A stretch of DNA of 64,000 nt from Dolichospermum sp. LEGE 00240 (GTDB taxonomy: Bacteria > Cyanobacteriota > Cyanobacteriia > Cyanobacteriales > Nostocaceae). The notes under the pieces were generated by a model. The model saw only the letters and a program-made list of their open reading frames with translations. It ran no database searches and was not told the origin of the DNA. The DNA is taken from NCBI RefSeq assembly GCF_015207875.1, contig NZ_JADEVZ010000005.1, positions 1-64,000 of the forward strand. Direction: 5' to 3'. The position numbers and the translations under genes are program-made. Shown one piece after another: positions 1 through 7,313 of this stretch. Position 1 is the stretch's first letter; each line of letters opens with the position of its first letter.

Positions 1-25
1 GGGGTTAGGGGTGGGGTCTTATTTT

Positions 26-156
26 CAAGTCAGATTAGCATTGTCAATCGTCGTTATGGCAAGGCAAGAGGCAAGAGTGAAGAGGCAAGAGTGAAGAGGA
101 TTTGAGCGATTTTACTTTTCTTTACACAGATTAGTTTGGTTGTGTTCACCTACTTA
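26..156. repeat. Dispersed MITE-like repeat, copy 1
   Basis: This stretch is related to 55449-55564. Both carry the block GGCAAGAGGCAAGAGT (AGCAAGGCAAGAGGCAAGAG in the other copy), then CTTTACACAG, then TTGTGTTCACCTACTTA. Copy 2 has 9-bp terminal inverted repeats (TAAGTAGGT/ACCTACTTA). Here the right terminus is intact (148-156) and the left terminus has decayed. It contains no ORF, so a non-autonomous element is inferred. It lies just outside the decayed end of the CRISPR array. Confidence 0.55.
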
Positions 157-171
157 GAACTTAAACAAGCA

Positions 172-346
172 CTAATGGGGATTAAGTGAAATTGAAATTT
201 CGTAGGGGTTTACGGCGTAAACCCTCCCTCATGGGTAGTTTCAATCCCCAACAGGGAGTAAATGAAATTGCAATTTTAGATATGGGCAATTACGCCCCAT
301 TTAGTTATGGTTTCAATCCCTAATAGGGAGTAAATGAAATTGCAAT
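172..346 (-). CRISPR. Degenerate trailer end of the CRISPR array
   Basis: There are two full-length variant repeats at 238-274 and 310-346 and a partial one at about 172-198. They differ from the main-array repeat by GTAAATG for GTAAGTG and, in the 238 copy, CCCCAACAGGG for CCCTAATAGGG. The interval between the two full copies is 35 nt, a normal spacer length. Decayed repeats mark the old, leader-distal end. This agrees with a leader on the right, beside cas2, and minus-strand transcription. The block is separated from the main array by the gene pair at 439-1149. Confidence 0.8.
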
Positions 347-374
347 ATCTACCTAAGTTTAACTTAGTATAGGA

Positions 375-403
375 CTTTCAAACTTCGATAAATGAGATAT
401 AAT
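375..403 (+). promoter_or_regulatory. Candidate promoter of the toxin-antitoxin-like pair
   Basis: A perfect -10 hexamer TATAAT is at 398-403. A weak -35 candidate (CTTTCA, 375-380) lies 17 bp upstream. The hexamer is 36 bp before the chosen ATG at 439. Only the -10 element is strong. Confidence 0.4.
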
Positions 404-438
404 GAAGATCCAAATTGCCGACCAAGGAAAATTACATT

Positions 439-762
439 ATGAATACCCAATTAGTTGAATCTATCACTCAAATCATCCTCTCTTTATCCCCAGAAGAAAG
501 GCAGCTTTTAGAAAGCAAAATTAATAATGTCAAATTATCTTCACCATTAGCAAATTCAACACAACAAGATATTTCAGATTTAGAACAAAAATTAAAGAAT
601 TTTGAGACAAAATATCAAATGTCTTCTAGTGACTTCTATCAAGAATTTCAAGCAGGTAAATTAGGAGATGAAATAGATTTTTTTGAATGGAGCGTATTTT
701 ATGAAATGTGGACTAATGCTCAAAATACTATTCAGATAAATACGAATTTAATAGCTAGTTAA
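439..762 (+). CDS. Small protein, probable antitoxin partner of the TumE-like gene
   Basis: A 107-residue acidic protein beginning MNTQLVESITQIILSLSPEE. The N-terminal third looks like a helical segment seen in many small cyanobacterial proteins next to toxin genes; the middle (about residues 40-70) is predicted helix. I do not recognise a named family. A TTG at 415 could extend it, but AAGGA at 424-428 is well placed for the ATG at 439. The stop is 3 nt before the next start, so the two genes are almost certainly co-transcribed. The antitoxin role is inferred only from this coupling. The pair sits between two blocks of one CRISPR array, an unusual place for protein-coding genes. Confidence 0.6.
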   Translation: MNTQLVESITQIILSLSPEERQLLESKINNVKLSSPLANSTQQDISDLEQKLKNFETKYQMSSSDFYQEFQAGKLGDEIDFFEWSVFYEMWTNAQNTIQINTNLIAS

Positions 763-765
763 ACA

Positions 766-1149
766 ATGGAAATACAAGATTATATTAATACAGTAAAAAT
801 TAAATTAGCTACTAGCCGCATTATTATTAAAATCGCTATTGTGGAAGAAAGAATTTTATTGAATCGTGGTTATTTCCGTGCTAGATTAACTTTAGTAAAT
901 AATGATTTCTTAGAAATAGCAGAGTCCTTTACTATTATTGAGGGACATTTTGTAACCCTTGGTTATCGTTATCAGTGGATGGATGAACAAAAGGAAAATT
1001 TAAGAAAACGTTGGGATAATGTGCAGCATTTTCCAAAATTACCTAATTTTCCCCATCATGTCCATATAATTGAAGAATCTAATGTAGAACCTAGCCAATC
1101 TCGTAGTATTCTGGAATTAATTGAACTCATTGAAAAAGAATTAATGTGA
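766..1149 (+). CDS. TumE/DUF6516-like putative toxin
   Basis: A 127-residue protein that I recognise by pattern as DUF6516, the family annotated as TumE-type toxins. Features are a beta-rich first half with LTLVNNDFLEIAESF, a central YRYQWMDEQKENLRKRWDN block, and FPHHVHI followed by a helical C-terminus (about residues 105-127). In known TumE/TumA systems the toxin is paired with a small neighbour. Here the 107-residue gene ends 3 nt upstream, so the order is partner first, toxin second. Eight-base inverted repeats TAGGACTT/AAGTCCTA lie outside the pair (370-377 and 1165-1172) and could mark an insertion, but may be chance. The family call is moderate; toxicity is inferred. Confidence 0.65.
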   Translation: MEIQDYINTVKIKLATSRIIIKIAIVEERILLNRGYFRARLTLVNNDFLEIAESFTIIEGHFVTLGYRYQWMDEQKENLRKRWDNVQHFPKLPNFPHHVHIIEESNVEPSQSRSILELIELIEKELM

Positions 1150-1207
1150 ATTTATAAAGTGCTTAAGTCCTAAATAAGAATTATTCCAATAAGAATAACG
1201 CATTCAT

Positions 1208-3818
1208 GTTTCAACCCCTAATAGGGAGTAAGTGAAATTGCAATGGATTCCTATTAATGTTCCTTTGGGATAGTGGAGGTTTCAATCCCTAATAGGGAGT
1301 AAGTGAAATTGCAATTACACTTTGAACACATTTTACATCCCCAATAGGTTGTTTCAATCCCTAATAGGGAGTAAGTGAAATTGCAATCAATAGAAACAGA
1401 ATCAGGTATTGTAGATATCTTTGTTTCAATCCCTAATAGGGAGTAAGTGAAATTGCAATTAGCTCTGAAATCAGCAGTATTCCAAGATAAGGTTTCAATC
1501 CCTAATAGGGAGTAAGTGAAATTGCAATATGCTTAATGGAATTAGGGATAGATTGGGAAGAATTGTTTCAATCCCTAATAGGGAGTAAGTGAAATTGCAA
1601 TTAAGTTCCTTCATTGTTCCTTTCCTTAACTTACTTTTTGTTTCAATCCCTAATAGGGAGTAAGTGAAATTGCAATCTGATGACGCGATCGCATCTGCAT
1701 GGGAATTACGAAGTTTCAATCCCTAATAGGGAGTAAGTGAAATTGCAATTCTTAGCAGTGGGGTCAAAGTCCCCTATGTTCAGCTTTGGTTTCAATCCCT
1801 AATAGGGAGTAAGTGAAATTGCAATGATAATGTTTTTTCACTAGTGCATTTATATAGAAGTTTCAATCCCTAATAGGGAGTAAGTGAAATTGCAATCAGG
1901 ATGTTTATCAAGATATTTTACAGCGTCTCGTGTTTCAATCCCTAATAGGGAGTAAGTGAAATTGCAATTACCCTTCTGTAAAATAGGAAAATTATGGCTA
2001 CCAGAAGTTTCAATCCCTAATAGGGAGTAAGTGAAATTGCAATAATCCACACCACAACTAAACCTGATCCCATCATGCAACTTGTTTCAATCCCTAATAG
2101 GGAGTAAGTGAAATTGCAATTAGCTCCTGCTTAGTATTACTTCCCAATGAGCTAGTTTCAATCCCTAATAGGGAGTAAGTGAAATTGCAATAGGATAAAG
2201 ATATCACACCTGAGTTATATCAGTATGTTTCAATCCCTAATAGGGAGTAAGTGAAATTGCAATCAACCATTTCTATCAAAAGTCTCTGTTAAAATCTGGT
2301 TTCAATCCCTAATAGGGAGTAAGTGAAATTGCAATCCGCACCATTGAGATCCCGGTATCGTCTGAGAATCCGGTGTTTCAATCCCTAATAGGGAGTAAGT
2401 GAAATTGCAATCTGTCCCCCTTCTCCCAACTCCTAAGAGTAGAATGTTTCAATCCCTAATAGGGAGTAAGTGAAATTGCAATTCTTTGTTTTTCTCGTTT
2501 TCAGTTGCTTGTAGAATTGTCGTGTTTCAATCCCTAATAGGGAGTAAGTGAAATTGCATATGTTTTTGTTAATGGTTCTATCGCTTCTTGTGGTGTTTCA
2601 ATCCCTAATAGGGAGTAAGTGAAATTGCAATTTAATATTAAATGAAGATGTGGAAATAATGCGTCGTTTCAATCCCTAATAGGGAGTAAGTGAAATTGCA
2701 ATTCAAAAAATATTGTCAGAGTCTAAGTCTCAGAGATTGCAGTTTCAATCCCTAATAGGGAGTAAGTGAAATTGCAATTTTCTTTCTCCCATCTGACTTA
2801 GGAATAGCGAAATAATCTTGATGTTTCAATCCCTAATAGGGAGTAAGTGAAATTGCAATTGGGTACGTTATCAGTTAGGTTCCAACGGCTGTCTTTGTTT
2901 GTTTCAATCCCTAATAGGGAGTAAGTGAAATTGCAATTTTACCTTAAATGTCAAGCAGGATGGAGAGAAAAAGTTTCAATCCCTAATAGGGAGTAAGTGA
3001 AATTGCAATTTGATGCCCAATCCTGGCAGGAGAGAAAATCAACTAGTCCCGTTTATAGTTTCAATCCCTAATAGGGAGTAAGTGAAATTGCAATCTTCAG
3101 GTGTTGGCTGCTTTTCTTTTTTATACTTGTTTCAATCCCTAATAGGGAGTAAGTGAAATTGCAATTAATTTCTCGCGGCTGAACCCTATCTTTCCCAGGA
3201 TGTTTCAATCCCTAATAGGGAGTAAGTGAAATTGCAATGATACATACCAAAAGCTGGTGAAACTAGCAAAATCCCGTTTCAATCCCTAATAGGGAGTAAG
3301 TGAAATTGCAATTAAGAATAATATAAACTAGCATTCTGGCTATATCTAGTTTCAATCCCTAATAGGGAGTAAGTGAAATTGCAATAAGCAGGATGGAGAG
3401 AAAAAGACAAAGCTGAAGAGTTTCAATCCCTAATAGGGAGTAAGTGAAATTGCAATTTGCTAATTTTTCTAATGGGATCAATCAGTGTATTGTTTCAATC
3501 CCTAATAGGGAGTAAGTGAAATTGCAATATGATATAGTCATCACCATTAACATCTTGAATTTTGTTTCAATCCCTAATAGGGAGTAAGTGAAATTGCAAT
3601 GCTATGAACATGACTAGGGATAAAGCAGAACGATGTTTCAATCCCTAATAGGGAGTAAGTGAAATTGCAATCTCGTCCACGCTTTGCTTATTTTTGATGG
3701 TACCAAGTTTCAATCCCTAATAGGGAGTAAGTGAAATTGCAATGCATTGTAAAAGTTGGCTTTGGTGAGCCAGCGCAAAATGTTTCAATCCCTAATAGGG
3801 AGTAAGTGAAATTGCAAT
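1208..3818 (-). CRISPR. Type I-D-associated CRISPR array, 36 repeats and 35 spacers
   Basis: I count 36 repeats of 37 nt (plus-strand 5' part GTTTCAATCCCTAATAGGGA, 3' end TGAAATTGCAAT), starting at 1208, 1279, 1351 and so on to 3782. Spacers are about 33-41 nt. On the minus strand each repeat ends ATTGAAAC, the usual 8-nt 5' handle, so transcription is leftward and the newest spacer is beside cas2. The oldest repeat (1208) has one substitution; the copy at 2524-2559 lacks one base near its 3' end. The repeat core CCCTAATAGGG can form a short hairpin for Cas6. Spacers at 2938-2972 and 3386-3419 share 20 nt and so derive from one target. The spacer at 1677-1712 contains a HIP1 octamer. Confidence 0.98.
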
Positions 3819-4045
3819 AGCGGGGTGCTGAAAGCCTATATATATGTAGTTTTCAAGGTTCAGTTGCGCGGATGTTCTTATGATAATCCATTTCAAGAAA
3901 AGTGTCAAGGAGTAAAATAGCTGAAACTCCTGCTGTGCAAGGTGCGCGGATGGGTGAACTCCATGAACTGCATGAAAAGCTTGTGTAGACATGATTTCAG
4001 GCATTTTTTGAGCAATTGAATTTTTTACACCCACCCCCTCGCGCA
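3819..4045 (-). promoter_or_regulatory. CRISPR leader
   Basis: This is the 227-bp gap between the newest repeat and the cas2 stop codon. It holds the array promoter (3880-3908) and a 10-bp direct repeat TGCGCGGATG at 3865-3874 and 3943-3952, 78 bp apart and on either side of the promoter. Such motifs could be leader-anchoring or regulator sites. A possible minus-strand reading frame here has no coding character and runs into the repeats. Confidence 0.75.
3880..3908 (-). promoter_or_regulatory. Sigma-70-type promoter for the pre-crRNA
   Basis: Read on the minus strand, TTGACA (3903-3908) is followed after exactly 17 bp by TATCAT (3880-3885). This is a near-consensus housekeeping promoter. Transcription should begin around 3873, giving roughly 55 nt of leader RNA before the first repeat. 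Confidence 0.8.
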
Positions 4046-4318
4046 TTAAGCGAAGAAAATTGTCTCATCACGGGGTTGTTCACCACCGATTCTTTCCACC
4101 TTACCAAAACAGCAAGCACAAAGGAAGTAAAAGCGAATGCTGTCGGTCTCAGGTTTTATGAGTTTATGAAGACGCGATCTTAACTTAGCATATTGAGTAT
4201 CAGTTAACTGACATTCAAAAATACTATACTGCACCCATTGACCATAGGATTTGAGAATACTATGGATTTTAGTCCGGCGTTTATCCTCAGAAATATCGTA
4301 AGAAACAACAACATTCAT
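4046..4318 (-). CDS. cas2: CRISPR-associated endonuclease Cas2
   Basis: A 90-residue protein of typical Cas2 size. It starts MNVVVSYDISEDKRRTKIHS, with the conserved acidic residue of the first strand (D8) in the YDIS motif, followed by the ferredoxin-like pattern SYGQWVQYSIFEC and RFYFLCACC. Cas2 forms the scaffold of the Cas1-Cas2 integrase that adds new spacers. It is the last cas gene before the leader and lies 574 bp from the cas1 stop; that gap is almost entirely heptamer tandem repeats, unusual within an adaptation operon. The large repeat tract may weaken co-transcription with cas1. Confidence 0.95.
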   Translation of the reverse strand: MNVVVSYDISEDKRRTKIHSILKSYGQWVQYSIFECQLTDTQYAKLRSRLHKLIKPETDSIRFYFLCACCFGKVERIGGEQPRDETIFFA

Positions 4319-4319
4319 A

Positions 4320-4887
4320 AACTGGTAATGGGTAATGGGTAATGGGTAATTGGTAATTGGTAATAGGTAATTGGTAAAAACTCTTTTCTGTAACCTGTAA
4401 CCTGTAACCTGTCACCTGTAACCTGTAACCTGTAACCTGTAACCTGTCACCTGTAACCTGTAACCTGTCACCTGTAACCTGTCACCTGTAACCTGTAACC
4501 TGTCACCTGTAACCTGTAACCTGTCACCTGTAACCTGTCACCTGTAACCTGTCACCTGTAACCTGTCACCTGTAACCTGTAACCTGTAACCTGTCACCTG
4601 TAACCTGTCACCTGTAACCTGTAACCTGTCACCTGTAACCTGTCACCTGTAACCTGTCACCTGTAACCTGTCACCTGTCACCTGTAACCTGTCACCTGTA
4701 ACCTGTCACCTGTAACCTGTAACCTGTAACCTGTCACCTGTAACCTGTCACCTGTAACCTGTAACCTGTCACCTGTAACCTGTCACCTGTAACCTGTAAC
4801 CTGTAACCTGTAACCTGTAACCTGTAACCTGTAACCTGTAACCTGTCACCTGTAACCTGTCACCTGTCACCTGTAACCTGTCACCTA
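4320..4887. repeat. Heptanucleotide tandem repeat tract (STRR) between cas1 and cas2
   Basis: Two heptamer families adjoin. About eight units of GGTAATG/GGTAATT type span 4326-4376. About 71 consecutive units of CCTGTAA or CCTGTCA span 4388-4887. The long tract keeps an exact 7-nt period for about 500 bp and varies almost only at one position (A or C). Such short tandemly repeated repetitive sequences are typical of heterocystous cyanobacteria. No gene is present. Confidence 0.97.
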
Positions 4888-4892
4888 AATAG

Positions 4893-5897
4893 CTACTTCA
4901 AGACCAAAGGGGGATATTTATCAATTGTTCCCATTAAATACTTAGCCAGTAATCTCGCTTGCAATTCAAAAGCCTCTCGATAACTACATTTACGCCCCAT
5001 TACTGGATGTTTAAACTCCGATATTTTTTTCTTTTCGTACAAAGTTAAAAAAGTTTTCCGTCCTTCTGGAGTCAGAGAAACAGCACCACTTAACGGTTCA
5101 GTTACGAAATCGGCTGGAGTTAATAATTGCTTGTTCAAACTAGATAAAACCACCGCATCTACTACTAAAGGGCGAAACTCTTCCATTAAATCTAAAGCTA
5201 AAGAAGGACGATTATAGCGATCAAAATGTAGGTATCCTAAATATGGATCAAAACCGACAATATTCACAGCACTTTGCAGATCATGACGCAATAAAGAATA
5301 ACCAAAACTTAACAATGAATTTACTGGATCTGTAGGTGGACGACGGACACGCTTAGTAAAAGAAAATTGAGAATTACGAATCAGACTATCAAAACAACCA
5401 AAATAAGCAGCACTACCAGAACCTTCTAAACCCCGCAAAGAATTGATACTTTCAGTTGAATTAATTGCAGCAATTACCTGTTCAATGCGAGGAATACTTT
5501 TAGATAGATCAATATCATTAAATTCACGCTGATAACGCATCAAAGTTTGACGATAATTTTTTAATTTTCCCCTAACAAACCCTTGCACCAGATGAATAGA
5601 TTGGGGGGTTTCTCCTGCTGCTTGCCATTGTGCCTTGCGAATGAAAATATTACCAGACATTTCCGGTTGTAATTGTCCTAAATAATGTCCCATTTCATCA
5701 ATAAACGATAAAGGAATATGACGATTAATCAACTCATAAACAACAGCAGGAGAAAGTGTAGAACGACCTAAAACAACCACACCATCTAACTTAATAAATG
5801 GTACATCCATGATAATTTTCTTATCAAATTTGACATTAATTCTTTCATCAACTTTACCAATAAAAGAATCTGCCTGTGAAATGTAAAGAGTACCCAT
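4893..5897 (-). CDS. cas1: CRISPR-associated endonuclease Cas1
   Basis: A 334-residue Cas1, the metal-dependent integrase that inserts spacers with Cas2. The N-terminal beta domain begins MGTLYISQADSFIGKVDERI. The helical catalytic domain has the expected acidic and histidine positions in GLEGSGSAAYFGCFDSL (catalytic Glu), DPYLGYLHFDRYNRPSLALDLMEEF (His, Asp) and the RPLVVDAVV helix. I chose the ATG at 5897 because GAGG lies 8 nt upstream and the protein starts as the family does. The frame stays open upstream to 6089, but those 64 codons are only translated heptamer repeat (periodic PVTCHLS). Heptamer tracts lie on both sides of the gene in opposite orientation. Confidence 0.95.
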   Translation of the reverse strand: MGTLYISQADSFIGKVDERINVKFDKKIIMDVPFIKLDGVVVLGRSTLSPAVVYELINRHIPLSFIDEMGHYLGQLQPEMSGNIFIRKAQWQAAGETPQSIHLVQGFVRGKLKNYRQTLMRYQREFNDIDLSKSIPRIEQVIAAINSTESINSLRGLEGSGSAAYFGCFDSLIRNSQFSFTKRVRRPPTDPVNSLLSFGYSLLRHDLQSAVNIVGFDPYLGYLHFDRYNRPSLALDLMEEFRPLVVDAVVLSSLNKQLLTPADFVTEPLSGAVSLTPEGRKTFLTLYEKKKISEFKHPVMGRKCSYREAFELQARLLAKYLMGTIDKYPPLVLK

Positions 5898-5914
5898 GAT
5901 TAAATCCTCAAAAT

Positions 5915-6110
5915 AGGTGACAGTTTTTAGGTGACAGGGAACAGGTGACAGGTGACAGTTTTTAGGTGACAGGTAACAGGTGACAGGTGACAGGTAACAG
6001 GTGACAGTTTTTAGGTGACAGGTAACAGGTGACAGGTGACAGGTGACAGGTAACAGGTGACAGTAAATAATTAATTTACCAATTACCAATTACCAATTAC
6101 CAATTACCAA
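5915..6110. repeat. Heptanucleotide repeat tract between cas4 and cas1
   Basis: Units of GGTGACA/GGTAACA, interrupted three times by GTTTTTA, fill 5915-6063. Five CCAATTA-type units follow at about 6075-6108. The first family is the reverse complement of the tract at 4388-4887, so cas1 lies between inverted heptamer arrays. Confidence 0.95.
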
Positions 6111-6113
6111 TAA

Positions 6114-6788
6114 TTAATTTGCTTCTTGATAACGCCCCACCTTATCAGCAAGTTGTGGCAAACATCGAGAATAAAGACTACAACCATCACAGCGTTTTGT
6201 TTTTACAGCTTTTGGCATAGCACCTGTAAACAGTAACGTTTGGATAGCTTCAATAGTCGCAATGGTACTACTTCGTAATTCTGGCGTAATTTCTACTAAT
6301 TTCCGTTGATGAGTTTGAGCATAATAGATATAGCCAGTATTGATATTTTTTCCTGTCATTTCCTCCAAACACAAAGCTTGAGCGCAAACTTGCAATTCAT
6401 CATTATCCCATTCTCCTCTGCGTCCACGTTTATATTCAATAGGGTAAAATTCACCATTTTCAAATTCAATCAAATCAGATTTACCAATAAGTTTATATTG
6501 CTCTGATTTCAAATAAATAGCGCGTATCTGCCAAATTTCCTCACGATTTTGTTCTCCAACTGTGTGGACTCGTTCATGTAAACTTGTACCTTCAATTGTG
6601 TATTGATTATCAATAAATTCCCCTGCACAATGAATCAACCAACAACGATGAGGACAATAGGAATATTGATTTAATGAGGCAATATTAACGTAATCATCAT
6701 CAGAGGTGACAGGTGATTGGTAATAGGTGACAGGTGACAGGTTACAGGTGACAGTAGGAAGAGAGTTAGTTTGATTTTGTTTAGTCAT
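6114..6788 (-). CDS. cas4: CRISPR-associated exonuclease Cas4
   Basis: A 224-residue RecB-family nuclease with an iron-sulfur cluster that processes prespacers and helps select PAM-bearing ones. The first cluster cysteine region is YCPHRCWLIHC (about residues 44-54) and the C-terminal cysteines are CDGCSLYSRC (about 200-209). The PD-(D/E)XK core is GKSDLIEFENGEFYPIEYKRG with catalytic Asp, Glu and Lys, followed by QxxxYxQ-like DELQVCAQALCLEE. Residues 10-29 (PTVTCNLSPVTYYQSPVTS) are in-frame translated heptamer repeat with no alternative downstream start before the conserved core. The repeat has therefore become part of the protein's N-terminus or has displaced the original start. It stands between cas6 and cas1 in the adaptation module. 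Confidence 0.93.
   Translation of the reverse strand: MTKQNQTNSLPTVTCNLSPVTYYQSPVTSDDDYVNIASLNQYSYCPHRCWLIHCAGEFIDNQYTIEGTSLHERVHTVGEQNREEIWQIRAIYLKSEQYKLIGKSDLIEFENGEFYPIEYKRGRRGEWDNDELQVCAQALCLEEMTGKNINTGYIYYAQTHQRKLVEITPELRSSTIATIEAIQTLLFTGAMPKAVKTKRCDGCSLYSRCLPQLADKVGRYQEAN
6704..6754. repeat. Heptamer repeats inside the cas4 reading frame
   Basis: GGTGACA, GGTGATT, GGTAATA, GGTTACA-type units in the same orientation as the cas1-cas4 tract. They are translated as part of Cas4; because 3 x 7 nt is 21 nt, the protein shows a 7-residue period (SPVTxxx). Confidence 0.9.
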
Positions 6789-6842
6789 AGTTAATTAAAA
6801 AAGTTGATAAGCTGTTACGCAGCTAAATTTGATAACCATAAT

Positions 6843-7133
6843 TTACTTGAACTTTATAGTGCGGGCATCTTGCCCGCTAGAATTATACAAACTAAATGTT
6901 TCCATTAATGAACCCTTAGCTATGAATAAAAAATGTGCAAAATCGTTTTTAGTTGTTCCTCTTGCATGACCTTCGGCAATATTGGCTGGAACAGATGCAG
7001 CAGCGCGAGTAATTTGTGAAGTAAGACGATAAATTTCTGTATTTGGAAATGCAGATGCTAATTGATAGATATTCACTACCATATCCATTGATTTTTGCCA
7101 CACAATTAAATCTCGATGTGATTCAATCTTCAT
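6843..7133 (-). pseudogene. Four-helix-bundle (23S rRNA IVP) protein, C-terminally truncated
   Basis: The 96-residue frame begins MKIESHRDLIVWQKSMDMVV and has the hallmark RAAASVPANIAEGHARG, so it belongs to the four-helix-bundle family named after 23S rRNA intervening-sequence proteins. Family members are usually near 120 residues and end in a fourth helix. Here similarity stops after KGSLMETFSL, and the last 15 or so residues are encoded by a palindromic element (6861-6877) and flanking DNA. An insertion therefore seems to have removed the C-terminus. The start is good (GGAG 6 nt before the ATG). Function of the family is unclear; here it interrupts cas6 and cas4. It may still make a shortened protein. 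Confidence 0.7.
6861..6877. repeat. Palindromic element GCGGGC-ATCTT-GCCCGC
   Basis: A perfect 6-bp-arm hairpin with a 5-nt loop, flanked by TAGT and TAG. It is a common type of small palindromic repeat in Nostocales genomes (from memory). It lies within the last codons of the four-helix-bundle gene and coincides with loss of its normal C-terminus. Confidence 0.7.
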
Positions 7134-7205
7134 AAATAACTCCTCTTCCCTTATTTACTTTTGCCTCTAACCTATTAACTCTCCCTCTTACCTTCTTTCC
7201 TCTTT

Positions 7206-7313
7206 CCTGTCACCTGTCACCTGTTCCCTGTCACCTGTCACCTTATTACTGTCACCTGTAACCTGTTCCCTGTTCCCTGTCACCTGTCACCTGTCACCTG
7301 TTCCCTGTCACCT
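7206..7313. repeat. Heptamer repeat tract at the 3' end of cas6
   Basis: CCTGTCA units with interspersed CCTGTTC units, in the same orientation as the long tract beside cas2. The cas6 stop codon (7308-7310) is the TGA inside the last GGTGACA unit. The tract therefore directly abuts, and supplies, the end of the coding region. Confidence 0.93.

Noticed and set aside
1495-2080. Minus-strand reading frames of 74 and 76 codons within the CRISPR array
   Set aside because: They consist of the translated repeat (CNFTYSLLGIET) with spacer-encoded residues between. No coding gene.
3792-4046. 84-codon frame over the CRISPR leader
   Set aside because: It covers the promoter and ends in a repeat, with no family resemblance; the leader explanation is better.
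5898-6089. N-terminal extension of Cas1 to 6089
   Set aside because: The extra 64 residues are translated heptamer repeat. The ATG at 5897 has a good ribosome-binding site and matches the family N-terminus.
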